Assembly (NCBI RefSeq): GCF_048128805.1
Contig: NC_135997.1
Span: forward strand, 23,207,815-23,271,814
DNA: 64,000 bases
DNA from: Centroberyx gerrardi
Lineage: Eukaryota; Chordata; Actinopteri; Beryciformes; Berycidae
Direction of reading: 5' to 3'
Part shown: piece after piece, positions 1-14,076 of the stretch
Layout: every line of letters begins with the position of its first letter
Numbering within the stretch: the stretch's first letter is position 1
Notes under the pieces: generated by a model
What the model was told of the DNA's origin: nothing
Seen by the model: the letters and a program-made list of their open reading frames with translations, nothing else
Database searches by the model: none
Made by a program: the position numbers and the translations under genes

Positions 1-2111
1 AAACATAACAGGACCTCACATAGAGAGCAGAGAAGACACACTGTATAGCAGCTGATTAATCTAAAAACAACACAGGTATACGTTAAAAGCCGAATAATTG
101 TTCCAGTTGGGCTATATGAAAGAACGTTTCTATAAATATTTAGGAGGATTTTAAAATATGATTTAATCATTTGTAGAAATTACAATCAAAGCTGCAATTC
201 AGACATTTTAAATGCTTTATTTATTGGAATATTTCTTAATGAACCTCAACCTAAAGAGGGGCACCCATAAAATCTGTGCCTACCACACAGCAAAGTAACA
301 CACTGGATACCCCTTATGTGTAAAGAGTGTGAGGATCTAAAATGAATTGCAGCACTTAAATCTCTCCCCCCAAATACGATTTTTCCTTTCTCTCCAGACA
401 AAGCCCCATCATTCTCGGTAGGCCGTATTGATCTGTGCGGCCCCTTTAACGTGTCTTTAGGTGTGTGATAGAATGATCCCCCAGCTCTGTGAGAGAGAGC
501 CTACAGATTTTCACACATCCTATTGACCGACTGGTGAGAGACACCCCAGTCTTTCCTCTTCCTCACTCTGAAAATCAATAATAAGCTTCTATGTGCTCAT
601 TCATGTGTCTCCATGTCGTCCCTGAGAGTTGCCTAAGGCACAATTTTGGAGACAATTGTGATTGGATTGAGAGATATTTGGATTTCATTTCAGACGCACC
701 ATGGAGATTTAGAACTACTGACTCTTCATGGGAGATGGGTTTGATGCTGGATGCTTTGGAAAGGTCTGTGTCTCCCCCTTCTGGTCACCATGGTAACCTA
801 CAAAACTGACTTGCCTATCACTACTGTGGTATGAAAACTTCTGTATCTAAAAAAAAAAAAAAAGGAAAGCTTTTGGAGGAATTTAGGGGGAAAAATGAAT
901 AGTTTTCAGACTGATGACCACACATCTGTGAAACAATAGTCTATAATTTTAATTGGTTATGCAAGTTATACTTACTCAGAATACAAATTTTCAAGTAAAA
1001 ATGAATGAATTAATTAATTAATGGATAAATAACTAGATAACAAAGTAGTAGTAGTAGAATACATTTTGAAAATGGAGAACACTTTATCTGATCTTGCACT
1101 GTTTAAAGTTATATTTAACTTTAACTAGAACATTTTCACCTTTTAGTACCAACAGCCCACCTCAGAGTTAATGAAAGGTCACTTACAATGGCAGCTCTGG
1201 GGACCCATCGCCACCACTATCGACTCATTTTATGTGTTGAAAATCATAATTGTAACACATGTAAAAACATGGCAGGGGAGATCAATGTAGCATCATTACA
1301 TCCTGTGTCAACATCTTTACTTTTAAAGAAATAAGTCTATTTTGCAGTTACCAATTTTAAAAGTTGGGGGCAAAACCCATGTAGTGTTCATGTAGTGGTG
1401 AAATTGATTCTGCCTCCCATCTTATCACCACCTCCAATCTGCTGGAGAGGATTTGTCAACTCTGATATTTTCCTAGTGACATTAAAACATTGCCTGAATT
1501 TATTGCCTACACCACAGGAGTCAGAGAATTGTCTGTGTAATATATTCACAGATACTGTATGTTTGCTAGTGGTTCAGTTGCTAATGAGAGCCAAGTAAAC
1601 AAATGCTCCTGTATCTCCATAGAAGGCATTAAGACAGCTGATCAGGGAGACAGAGAGCTGAGTTCACATTCATATAAATGATAATTAATTAGGTCTACAT
1701 TTACAGTTGCAGCATGGGACTAAACAGAGTCTGTACTTGTTCTTACAGCCTTTGCCACAAGATGGTAGACTTGCTGCAGTGGTTTTCCTCTGAGTAACGT
1801 GACAAGTATGACTGACAAGTATGTCAAAAATAGTTCTGTTCATGATTGTAAGTTACTAAAATATAAACATGTGATAGCGTTGGACAAGTGTATACAGGTG
1901 TCTTGATCATGTATACACTCTCTGTAACATACAGAGTTGACCTACAGTCCCTAGATCATATCAGACACACACAGGCATACTGTGTACATTATCTTAGCAT
2001 ACAGAAACAAATGCTCTCCTCATGTAGCAAATGAATCCTTTCAGGCCACTTTTAGACAAGATTTTCAGTCTTATCCACCATTCAAATGATAATCAAAGAG
2101 GTATGCTATCT
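1..2111. other. Spacer upstream of pstpip1, no gene recognised
   Basis: I see no exon, RNA gene or clear transposon here. The region is AT-rich, with a short A run near 850-863, an AATTAATTAATTAA stretch near 1007-1022 and a short (AGT)n near 1045-1058. Short open frames exist on both strands but lack splice context and resemble nothing I know. It may hold 5' UTR exons or enhancers of pstpip1, or the flank of a gene outside the window. Confidence 0.5.
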
Positions 2112-2183
2112 CCCACGTGGGCTGCGCTGATTGTGGTCAGTGACATCATGGGTTAGAAGTTCTTCCTCATTGAAAATGAGTCA
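2112..2183 (+). promoter_or_regulatory. pstpip1: Putative pstpip1 promoter motif cluster
   Basis: Seen in about 70 bp, some 170-240 bp before the pstpip1 start codon: the palindromic E-box CCCACGTGGG (2112-2121), a RUNX-type TGTGGT (2132-2137), a CRE-like TGACATCA (2141-2148), a reversed ETS/PU.1 core CTTCCTC (2162-2168) and a consensus AP-1 site TGAGTCA (2177-2183). A second GAGGAAGT lies at 2335-2342, just before the ATG. PU.1, RUNX and AP-1 sites are typical of myeloid and lymphoid promoters, which fits the leukocyte expression known for mammalian PSTPIP1. That the cluster is functional is inference, since each motif is short enough to occur by chance. Confidence 0.4.
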
Positions 2184-2347
2184 CGTTAACATTTGGTCCA
2201 CTCACTGTTTTAAACACAGCTCACTTGGCAAGTGGTCCTGTGACCTTCTCTAACTTTACTTGGGTTGTTAGTAAGTGATAATTTTTGGGCAAAGTCGCGT
2301 GGGCAGTGCCAAGGAAACCAAATGTGTTAAGTTCGAGGAAGTAACAA

Positions 2348-2356
2348 ATGAGATGA
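2348..2356 (+). other. Two-codon uORF overlapping the pstpip1 start
   Basis: The sequence reads ATG AGA TGA, and its stop codon overlaps the main pstpip1 ATG (2353-2355) in an ATGA arrangement. If transcription starts upstream of 2348, ribosomes would meet this start first. A stop-start overlap of this kind can permit reinitiation or reduce output. The transcript start was not determined. Confidence 0.45.
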
Positions 2357-4256
2357 CACCCTTGTTTTTCAAAGATGCTTTTTGGGTAAGTATTTTTGTG
2401 GTCTCATGCTGTGTTCGATTTGTCCTTGTCAAAAACTGAAAAGTCGATATATCGCAATTATTTAATTATTTATCTGAAGTTTTGATGTTAGATTTACATT
2501 ATCGTATGCTAAATAAATATACACTACAATGTAATTTATTAATCATACTAGATTATCTGAAGTACTTACACAGCAAATACAAATTGCACGTTTCTAGACT
2601 GTCATTGTCAGTGACTGATACATAATGACACGACACAAAAGAGTATAGTGCCAGCATGATTCAAAAAAAGCATTTTAGAATAGGTTACACTAAAGAGATC
2701 CAATTTGAAATGTTTTGAGATGAGATATGTCTATGTTCTCTTCATTAGTGTGGGTGATTTTAAATAATTGAACTGGGAAAGTATTGGTGAGTTGTACTGT
2801 TGCCATAATCCATACAACTTGTCTTTAGTCTATACGCACCCTCCCTCAATGCTAAGCCATTTTAATGTTGGAGTGGCAGTGTTTACATTTAAGGCAACAA
2901 CTGATAATCTGTCAGCTGCACACATAAGAGAGAACAGATTAAAAGGGATTTGGGTATGTTGCCATGTCACTTCCCAACAGTTTTGCTAAGTGCAAGTTCT
3001 GCATTTTCACCATGTTGTAATAATTGTTGTGCAATGTTGTTGGTTACAATATTTCTCCACGGTATGTCCCCTCATTACAGGGGACTGAGTTCACTTGTCA
3101 TGCTGGGCACGACACTCTGATACAAAGGCTATGTGATGGCAGACGGATGTGCAAAGATGTGGAGGAGCTTTTAAAGATGAGGTAGTGGCCAGATGTGAAA
3201 CTGGTTTTGAATCTGTATTTCCCACAAGTGAAACCAACACTGACCATTGAGCTAAAGGAGATTTTGGCGACTCTTTAAATCACAGACACCTAATTTCTGT
3301 GATTATTGTGTAATTAATAGTAACAAAGTGCATTATAGTGAATATAAATCTAACAAAACATATAGCAAATTACTTTCAAGGTAAATCTCAAGAAGTAACC
3401 AAATACAACAAAATGTTGACCAGGCCAAAGACAGATATTTTAGCAGCAACAAAACTAGTTACATTTTATTACCGCCTAGTTACACTGTGATTACAGAAAA
3501 AGACAGCTGCAAAGTGGCTTTCTCTTGTTAAATGATGCTGTTCATGCTTAAAAACCAAGGTAGGTTTTCTACATTTAACAGAGCAAGGCCACCAGAACTG
3601 GCATAAATGTCCTCTGCATGTTGAAGAGGATGGCATCTCTCTTGTCGACAAAATCCTATCATGCATAATGTATCCTTGTTTACAATACATTTGAGGAAAT
3701 AAATGTGAAGGGAATTTACATGTTGTCACTTTTCAAATTCAGACTAATTGCCTCCATCATTCATAATGTCCTACAGTTTGAGGAAATGAAACTGAAATGC
3801 TAAATTCTGAGCTTAAGAGTCATCTGTCTGTCCATCATGATGCACAGGGCTCTGGCAGAGGAGAGGTATGGGAAGGAACTGGTGACTATCGCTCATAAAG
3901 CCGGGGGACACACAGAGATCAGGTAAACACGTTGCTTCATATACAAAGAAAAATGACTGTTGTTTAGTCCACTGGCTATGATGGCATTATGTTTGTGCCT
4001 CATTTGAATGTCATAGATACAGTACATAATAATGAAATATTGGTCGACAACGCAAGAGTTATATTCTAGTTTGGGAAAAAAGGGCATGTGAAAACAGCTG
4101 TGGGACAGACATGTATCCATAATGTCAAAAGAATATGTGAAGATATGTTCTGGATACTGTTTGAACCTGACCATGTGTAATATTAAGGCAATGAGTCACG
4201 TTTGAGTGAATCAATGTGCCAGTGAGTCACATTAGTTTTTAGAGGAAACACGCATT

Positions 4257-4294
<38 letters not shown>

Positions 4295-5908
4295 TGTGTG
4301 TGTGTCTGTCCACTACTTCAATGACCCCCTCAAGATAGGTCATTATCTGATGCAGTTTCCTGTTGGCACACACAGTCTTTGTGCCATGCCAGTTCTGTGT
4401 ATTTAGAAAGCTCACTACACTCTAGCATATGGTTCTACAGAGGCTCTTTGCCATAGGGGAATCCCTTAGTGATGCCATATTAAAGCTTTTTGAGCTTTTG
4501 AGTGAGGTTTTGTTAAGGGTGATAAGGTGCAGTATCAATAAATTACTAAAAAGGTTCTATATGACAGCAATAAAAAATCCCCTATGATTCTACCTATATA
4601 GCGTTAACAATAGATTCATTGAGAGCCAGGAACGTCACCTGGATGGAAGCGAGTTTGAATCTCTGTGCCGTCTACGAAAATCTGAGTGGGGAAAGTGAAT
4701 GAGTTTTATTGTTTTATTATTCTTTTTATTTATTTATCTTGTGTTGTGTGTTTTTTATTGCTACTTTTTCTGTGAAGCACATTGAGCTGCTTGTGCATGA
4801 AATAGCATGTGCTATATAAATAAAGTCTGACTAAAGGCTGTGCTGAAAAGAGCATGCATGCTAAGCAAAAAGTGAAAAAATTGTATATCTGCTTTTTGGT
4901 ACTGTGTGTTTTGTTTTTAGTGTGCAAAGTAATTTGGATTGTTTGTGCCCTGCACACAAACTATATAGATGAACTCTGAATTATCTCTGATCTTAACTGT
5001 GCAATATCTTCTCAGCACCTTGAGAACATCCTTCAATCAATTAAAAACACGTAAGTTCAATAGTCAATTGTCGGCTGCACTAATTGTCTTTGGACTCTAC
5101 CTATTGGTCTTGTCTGTCTAAAGTGCAACATCAATAACGTTGCTGTATGTTTTTGGCCACAGAAATCGAGAGCATTGGAAACTTTCACATTCAGCTGTCT
5201 GGTATGTTGAAAGACGAGGTGAAAAAGATTGAGATGTTCCGAGAACGGCAGAAGGAGCAGAGGAAAAAGGTACTGGTGAATGAAAACATTTGTACTGATA
5301 ACTAACTAAGCAGTAACTTCTTCTACCCACATTTTGAGGGTCCCTGGTGGTGTTCATGTCCAAGAAAATATTTTGCCACCGTTACTGTGGAATCTGCTTG
5401 AACAAAGGACGCAGTGAAAAAAACATAACAGTAGATTGAACTTATTTCATCAGAATGGAAAATTAATTCTCATTCTTTTTCAAAGGTTTCTACGATATCT
5501 TAGGAACACTTAGGAAAAGTTGCTGCTGACATATTAGCCCACCATGGATATCAATAGAATATATTGTACATTTAAATATTATAAACAAGCTTAGATTCTA
5601 TCGATTTCAACTATGCTGTTTCTCCTACAGTTTGAGGGGATCATGGAGAAGGTTCAGAAGGGAAAGCTGTCTTTGTTCAAGAAGACCATGGAGGTAGGAA
5701 AACAGCTACATGTGCTGTCATTTAAATTACCAGTGTTTTGAATTCATCCCAGAAAAAATATACTACCTATTGTCTCCTAATGAGGACAATGTTTCGAGAG
5801 ATTAGCTTTTTCTTTTTTCAATTGAAACTGACTTTTATTCCTCCTTAACCTAACATAGATAAAGGTGCTAAATGAGAGGTGTTAGTGAACACACCACCTA
5901 CCCTCACT

Positions 5909-5968
<60 letters not shown>

Positions 5969-8963
5969 ATAGAGACATGCTGTAGCAGACAGGAAGAGAA
6001 GAGGAAACTGCTTGACAGAAAATATGCCTACTCACAAAGACATGTCACACATTTGTCTCACACTGACTCACATGCCTCTCTTTATATCTAGCTATCTCTC
6101 ACCGAGACTCTCTGTCTCTCCTTCACTGACAGTGACAATGCATCCTGTGTTATTTTAACATTGCTTTTTTTAACAGTGGACAAACATGCAGCCGCAAGCA
6201 CACACACACTCACACACACACACACTCACATGTGAGTGCATGCATGCGTTCACCTAGATTATTACTGGTGTAGAGGAATTCAATAGCATACATGTGGTTT
6301 ACGAATTATGTGAGTGGTGAAGTGACACGGTATTTAGATGAAAACATAAACGCATCAAAAAAACTACAATTTATTTAAAAACACACAAAAAAACATACTG
6401 TATGATTTCTTTTTTTCTATGGGATTTATTCTCTGCAGAAGTAACATATTAACATATTATTATATTATCTAACATAGTAACATATATTTGTATGTTCTAT
6501 GTAAATTCTCCTTGCCTTTTGTGAAGCTGTGTAGCTCTCACTTTCCGTTGGTCTTTCACCCAGTCTAAGAAGACCTATGTACAGAGATGCAGGGAGGCGG
6601 ACGAGGCGGAGCAGGTGGCTGAGAAGACCACTACTACACCTGCACCCAAACACTCAGACAAGGTACATAATAAATAAATATTAAATAATAAATAGGGGCA
6701 CTACCACACTGTAATACGGGTGTCAGACCAGGGTTTCCCCTGCCATTTAACTAGGAGTCAGTCACCTGAACAAGAGTAACTGCCACCAAGCTTAGAGGCA
6801 TTTTTTTGTATGGTTTCAAACGCAGACCTTTTAGTTTGTCATAAATTTTACAATCACAACACTGGGAGCTGACATCTACAGATTTCTCTATGGCGTAAAG
6901 ACTTCAGACTTGGTGGGGATGTAGCCTACACTAGTCTATAATATACAGCAACTGTGCAGTCTGTTGATGAAATACAAGATTCCAGTACATAGCATGGAAA
7001 CATTAGTAGTGGGACTTTCCACTTCTGTGCTTTAACAGCTAGCAAAGAAGAACTGAACTTTGTTCATATGTTATTATCACTTTCAGTGCACATTCAAACC
7101 CAGCAATTCCCAGAATGGAGATGATTATATTTGAACCTTTGTATATTCAAGAAAGGTACAAAAGCAACTTGAGATATTAAAAGCCTTCATAAGCACCTTC
7201 ATTTTTTTAAATACAGATTGTTTTGTTTTTTTTCCTCCTTTTTTTCTTTATTGATATTTTTCTATATTTTAAAATAGTTTGGACTGCCAGTTTCAGTTTA
7301 GTTTAGGGTGTGGTCTGTTGCACAGGAAACAAGATTTATTAGTGTTTAATGTCCATGGTCAAAGCCTCTCATCTTAAGGAGAACTGAACTGTTAGGGGTG
7401 TGTTCAAGGAGAGCCAGGACCCAGATGCAGAATCGAACAAAAACAGTTTATTTCCGAAAGTTAACAAAAACTCACTAGAAAACTGGGACTAGAGTATCTA
7501 CAAGTGATACGCTGAGGAAACACTACGACAGGAGATCTTCACGAGAGCGAGGAGGCATGAGACACGAGCATGTCCGGGAATCATCTGGCACTGGGGAGAA
7601 TTTGGAGCAGGCTTAAGAAGCCGGGCTGATTGCGGGATGAGAGACAGGTGTGCCTTGTGAGCCTCACTCCCGTGGAGATTGGCCCCGCCCCTCTGCATGT
7701 ACCTGCTGAGGGAGAGGGAGCCAGGAGAACAGGGAAGGGAGACCACGCCCACACACAAACAAAGCACGGACAGGGAGAGAGACCGACAGGGGAGCACTAG
7801 GAACACAAGGAAGGGGAAACACAAGGAAAACACAAGGGCCAGGCAGGGACCATGACATGAACTGCTCTTCTTCCTGAACAGAGCCTGTCTCATTGGTCAT
7901 GTGTGTCACTTCCCCGCTACTTCTTGTTTCCCAGGTACATCACAGGGCCAAGCAATGCAGACAGGCTGCCAAGGAAGCAGGTCTGAGCCACGTGTCACCA
8001 CACACACATATATATATAATTTCTGTATTTAAGCTTCATAAATGAGTCATTTCCAGTATTCCAGTATTGTGAGCATTTCTCATTACAACTATTAGTCAAC
8101 AAATATTGGTGATCTGAGTTAAGATAATACTTAAAGTGTATGCTGCACTGTACATTTCTATGTTTTTATGTTACAAACATTATTATTTTGTTTATGTTAT
8201 GATAGTTTATGTCGTAACGTAAGAGGTGGCACAGAGCTTATCTCATTACAAGTACTTAGCCCCATTAAGAATATTAGACATTCTGTATATGAGGACCCAT
8301 TCTGCAATGCATTTGTAAGTATAGCTGTACTATCTAAAATCATATTATATTCTTTTACAGAGAAGCTGTACTTTTCCAACACTGTTCAGCTAGAAAGTGT
8401 TCGCCAGGACTGGGAAGACACCCACAAAAGCACGTGTGAGGTAAAGTCGACCTTAACTTGATGTCACATAGCACTTCTCTCTCTGACGCAGCCTCCACCC
8501 AGAACAAGAACCTGTAACCACACAGTTACACACCACATCCCCTTTATCTGAGTAGTATGACTCCTTTCAGCAGCCACCTTCCCACTGCTGATCCTTAAAG
8601 AGAGCCACTGTATCCTGTACTGAGCACACGAAAAAACTAGCAACTGACAATAGAATAATTAAGCCACAATAACAACTCCTCATGCCTATATATATTCAAT
8701 ACTGCACAGTGCACTCATACAAAAGAATGAGGAAGCAATAACAGCACCATACGTTTATAATAAGCTATCGAAGTGCGTTACATTGAGCACGTCAGCCATG
8801 TCCAGTACTTACATGTCGGCTGATTCTGTCAGTGCATACTACTGCAGCATGACAAGTGGCAGGGTGAAGGAAGAGAAAGAGAGAGAGAAAATAATCCTTT
8901 CTCTTCAAACATCAAGTTACTGAGGCTGACATCCACTTGGAAATGGTATAATAGCAACCACTG

Positions 8964-9016
<53 letters not shown>

Positions 9017-12000
9017 CATGTTTTTCAGGTGTTCCAACAAATGGAGGGAGACCGCATCAGCATCCTGAGGTGCGCTCTGTGGGACCACTGCAATCACTTC
9101 TCCATGCAGTGTGTCAGAGACGACGAGGTGAGCTCACCTTGCCTGGATATAAATGGTTTTAAATGGATTCCTCAGCATTAATGCATAGACCAGTGTTGTA
9201 GTCGAGTCACCAAAACCCAAAGTCCAGCTCAAGTCCCAAGTCCTCAGTGTCTGAATCCGAGTCTAGGTCCGAGTCACCAAGGCCAAGTCTGAGTTGAGTC
9301 TCAAGTGCTCAGTACTTGAGTCCGAATCCAAGTAACCAGTTTGAGTTCAAGTAATCCATGCTAAAACAGTCTTTTCCTTGATTATCCTTTTACATATTTT
9401 ACATTTGGCAGTCCTTTTTGCACCAGTTAATGTAAGCAAAGCTCACAATATGTGGTGGAGCCACTAGAGACTAGCGATAACTAGTGATGTTGTCCCTCCC
9501 AGGCACTGTGTGCTCACCAATATGTTAAATCATCCTATCAGTGGTTGTGTTGTACATGTAGGCCTATAATTGTTATAGTACGGTTTTGGGGGAATTTGGC
9601 TATTTTTCCTACTTACCCAGAGTCAGACGAACTCTGGATTCCTTTTTTATGTCTCAGGGTGCAGTTTGACAGAATGAGAATGGTTAGCTGAGCTCATTTG
9701 CTGGATGTCTACAGAACCAAGTAGCAGCTCCTCTCAAAAGTAGGAAAATACACTTTTTTTTTTTACACTTTCTCCAAAGATGAATGGCTGGTCTAACAAA
9801 GCTATACATTATAATTGACATACTTACAAAGTCGTTAATTCAACTAGTAATAAAGAAACAGGAATATATCAACTTCCTATCAACTTTCTCATTCTCGACC
9901 AGACTTCTTTCAGGGTACGTTCAAGACAAGTGGGAACTAGGAAACTCCTATTCCCGAATAGGAAAAATCCATTTGAATGGCCCTCCAACTCGTAATTCCT
10001 AGTTGGAGACTTGGCATTCTTCTCTGAGCTCAGGTTCCCACCAATATAATACAGGACTGGGGAGACACCCACAAAGCACGTGTGAGGTACAGTGAATCTA
10101 AACTTGATGTCACATAGCACTTCTCTCTCTGACACAGCCTCCACCCAGAACAAGAACCTGTAACCACACAGTTACACACCACATCCCCTTTATCTGAGTA
10201 GTATGACACCTCTCAGCAGCCACCTTCCCACTGCTGATCCTTAAAGAGAGCCACTGTATCCTGTACTGAGCACACGAAAAAACTAGCAACTAACAATAGA
10301 ATTATTGAGCTACAATAACAACTTATCATGCCATCATATCAATACTACCCGGTATCGAGTACTACAGACCTAACTGATCTTGGACTTGACTTGGGCTGAA
10401 TTTCTCACTTGAATGCTCAGGTTTACGACAGGCTCGAGTTCAAGAATGCTGTTGCTGTGCTGTTAGTAGCAATTTGTCATCAAAAATGTATTAGCAACTT
10501 TGGGATTTGGTTAGGTTTGGACTTACTGAAAGCTGCGCCTTGGGCTTGGTTTGGGTTTGGTTTCAGGCTGGGCTGAATCATTTAGGTTTCAGGTCTGAGG
10601 TCAGCCTGGGTTAAAAAGAGCAGACACTACAACACAATCGTCCATTTGGTAGATAATTGAATCCACGTTTTAGTATTTTTTGCTCATTCAATGTTAATGT
10701 TAGCACCCTGCTCAACCTATTGAGCTACGCAGGAATATTATCCAGTTTTGGTTTTAAATGGATTGCCTGCTATTTTTTATCAGTTGTACGAGGAGGTGAG
10801 AAAGATTCTGGAAAAGTGTGACATCACCGCAGACAACAACAGTTTCATAGAGATGAAAACCACAGGTTCGAGTCCACCAGGTAAGCCATCGCTCTATGGG
10901 GAAGGCTAGCCATTTTTCATAGTGATAACATTTCTGCCTACTTAATATTCAAATGGGTCTTTGACCTCAGAGTAACCTACAAACTGCAGAACCTGACATT
11001 ACCAGAGAACTGCATTAGAGAACTATATTTTGCTTTCCTGCTTCATTAGGCTGTTACTAATGACTAATAAGGACTCAGCTGAACATCAGAAAAAATATCA
11101 ACATCAACAACAAAAATTGTGTTCTGAGAATGAAGTCAGAATTCCAGAATTCTGAGATTAACCTCAGAACTCAAATAAATGTTTCAGGTGGCCCTAATCC
11201 TCTTCCGCAGTCCTGCATATTTGGTGACTTTGGGTTAGAATTTTGCATAAAATCAAACCTTTCTCTTTCAGTGGACCCACAGAAAGCAAAACTTCTCCTC
11301 GCTTCTCAAATGAGCAACTTCTCTTTCGTTCTCACAGAGCCCGTGGTGTTTGAGAGCTTCTATCAGACGGAGCCGTCCGGGGACAGCAATGGCAGCGCTC
11401 GCTTCTCAGGGGGAGGAGGCATCATGAAGAGGTATGAGACCGCAGACTGCACACTCCACCACCTGGGAAGGAGGAATCAGGAGGAGACAACATTGCTACA
11501 ACCTGTCAGGGTTAGGGACACAACACATGAGCAGGACAAGGTTGTTGTGGCAGCAGCAGTGACAATACAGTCTCCTCCTGCATCATCTTGTCCTAACACA
11601 ATATGGAGGAGTGGAAAGTATCCTCACAGGGGGCGTGAGGGACAACACAGACGGGTGGAACTTGATTTTGAGTGGTCATCAAGTGGGTTTATTAGCTGCC
11701 GTCTTCACATCACTTCTATTAGAGCCCATTTAAATTCAGGAGTCAGGACAATTTTGCACAGGGGAAAGAGATAACAAACACACTTCTCTGTTCTCTTTTG
11801 TGGTGCAAAGTGTCTAACCCCACAGTTTAGAGTGAAAGATTCTTGCACAGACATTACCTCTATATCTTTATAATACACCCATGATTGTGACAAATTTCCT
11901 TACATAAATAATCATCAGTCAGCACTCTAAATACACTCTAAACACTCATTTAAGGCATTTAGCCTCTGCTGATTAGTACCAGCCATTGGCTTGGGCTAGT

Positions 12001-14076
12001 AAATTTTCCTTGCTCAAGTGTGAATTTTCAACAATCTGATTCATCTTTTTCATTCTAAGTGGGCAAAATATTGGGCAAATATTGTACCTTCATTTCCTGC
12101 TCCCTGTAACAATACTGACCAATCCTCCTTTCTTCGCTCTAGACCTCAACAAAACAGAAGCTAGCATTCAGCATCCATCCATACTAGTTCATACAGTGTA
12201 ACATAACAACTTAAGGACAGGCCAACATGAACATGTCATCACTTGTATCACATGTATTAACCAAATTCACGAGAATCAAATTGGATAGGAGTGTTTTTTC
12301 CTTGCTCTGCTTTCAAAAAACAGTTAAGTCAGCCAACTGCAAGACTGTTCTGTATGCCTGTCTATTGATCAGAAACTCCTAGTAGGACATTTTATTGTAA
12401 TACCTAACCTAAATATCTCACCTGGCCATGGATCACACAGGTTCTCCAGCCTCCTACAAGGAAGCCATGGGGGTTCAAAGGTCAACATCAATGACAGTCC
12501 TCCACACTCACAATCAGCAGTGACATCTAGTGGCCAATGTAGGTACCTACCTTCATATGTATTTTATCGTCATCTCACACTTGGCTTAATGTATATTTGA
12601 ATATGGTTTCAAATATTTGAACTTCTTGACATGTGCTTGATTCATTTTACTGGAATTGTAAACAGCCACACAAGTAGACATGCGCCATACAAGATGAATC
12701 CATATTCATCTTGAAGTGCTCCGTATGTGTTGAAGTAATCAGAACATATTACACTGCTATTTTTTTTTTTTTATCATATCAGTTAATCATTATATTATGA
12801 TTCATATAGGCTATATGATTCATATATCGAGATGAATCATATGGAGTATAGGAACACATGGGCATATTGGTGTGTGGATTGAGCCTTGAAATTTTGCTCA
12901 AATGTAGAGAAAATTAAAGTGAAACATTATTTTTTTCCTTGATCATATTCAACCTAATATGCTCATGCTTGCAAAAAACCTTTTCTGCATGTTTTCTGCA
13001 TGATTCTGTGTGCCTTAGATTTTGTGTGGCACAGGTTGGGAATCACTATACAGTAACTGTACGAATGAAGTAATAGCATTCATTATATCATATTGGTATC
13101 ATTGCATAGTATCTAAATATGTCATACTGTAACCACATTCAATATTGTGTCTACATACTGTTGTGCACTGTAATGTTTTATCTCTAATGCCTTACCTCTT
13201 ATCCCTGGCAAAGTTACAGATTATAGTTCTATGATATCCAATAAGGCGTACATATTACGCTCTAAATGTCTTACTGTGATCACTGGCTCTAGCTGAGAAT
13301 GCAGATGGAGTGTATGCGTCGATACCTGGTGACCAGCCAGCAGTCTCAGTGGCCGCTGTTTCAGCTGATCAAGATAACTACAAGGTGCTTTATGACTACC
13401 TTGCACAGGTGAATACTATAAGTACTTCATTCAGTCACAGCTATTTAACCACATGTTACTAAGATTTGACCATTACATTCACCTGGACAAGAAGAAGATC
13501 AGATATTGGTCACACAAGGCCAAAATCAGAGATATTTATTTTTTCATTCCTGTGTGAATCCAGTCCACTCTACACTCCCGATGGCCCAATTTGGTAATTT
13601 ATTTTTTACTATGGCTGCCTGTCATTTCCATCCCATCTCCATCTCTGTCAATACCTGCTTGGATAAAAAAAAAGGGTTTCATTGGAGGGTCTCATCTCAA
13701 CATATTGTACCTGTAGTTTCATCAAACTATTGCGGAATTACAGCAAATGAACTTTTCAGTTGTTACTCTGCAAACAAGACATTTTAGTAAAAAATTACCA
13801 AGATTTTTGTCAAGTAATTTTGTAAATTTTGCATGGAAGTTCAATGAAAATGCAGTCCTAGAAAATTTTATAACTGAAGACCTTAAGAATTCATATGCAG
13901 AGAGTTCATGAGTTTAAAAGGTGTCTTTGTTCCCTGGCTGGTCAGGAGCAGGACGAGCTGTCTGTGACCAGAGGGGACGTGGTGCAGGTGCTGGAACAAG
14001 GACATGATGGCTGGTGGACCGTAGAGAGGAACGGGCAGGCTGGACTGGTGCCAGGAAACTACCTAGCTAGAGTCTG

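Noticed and set aside
7498-7909. Minus-strand leucine/serine-rich frames of 131 and 81 codons
   Set aside because: They lie in a purine-rich dispersed repeat within pstpip1 intron 7; the signal-peptide-like look comes from base composition.
11130-11774. Plus-strand open frame of 214 codons
   Set aside because: Only 11338-11431 is coding (pstpip1 exon 12). The rest is intron read-through, since strong acceptor and donor sites bound the exon and phase requires them.
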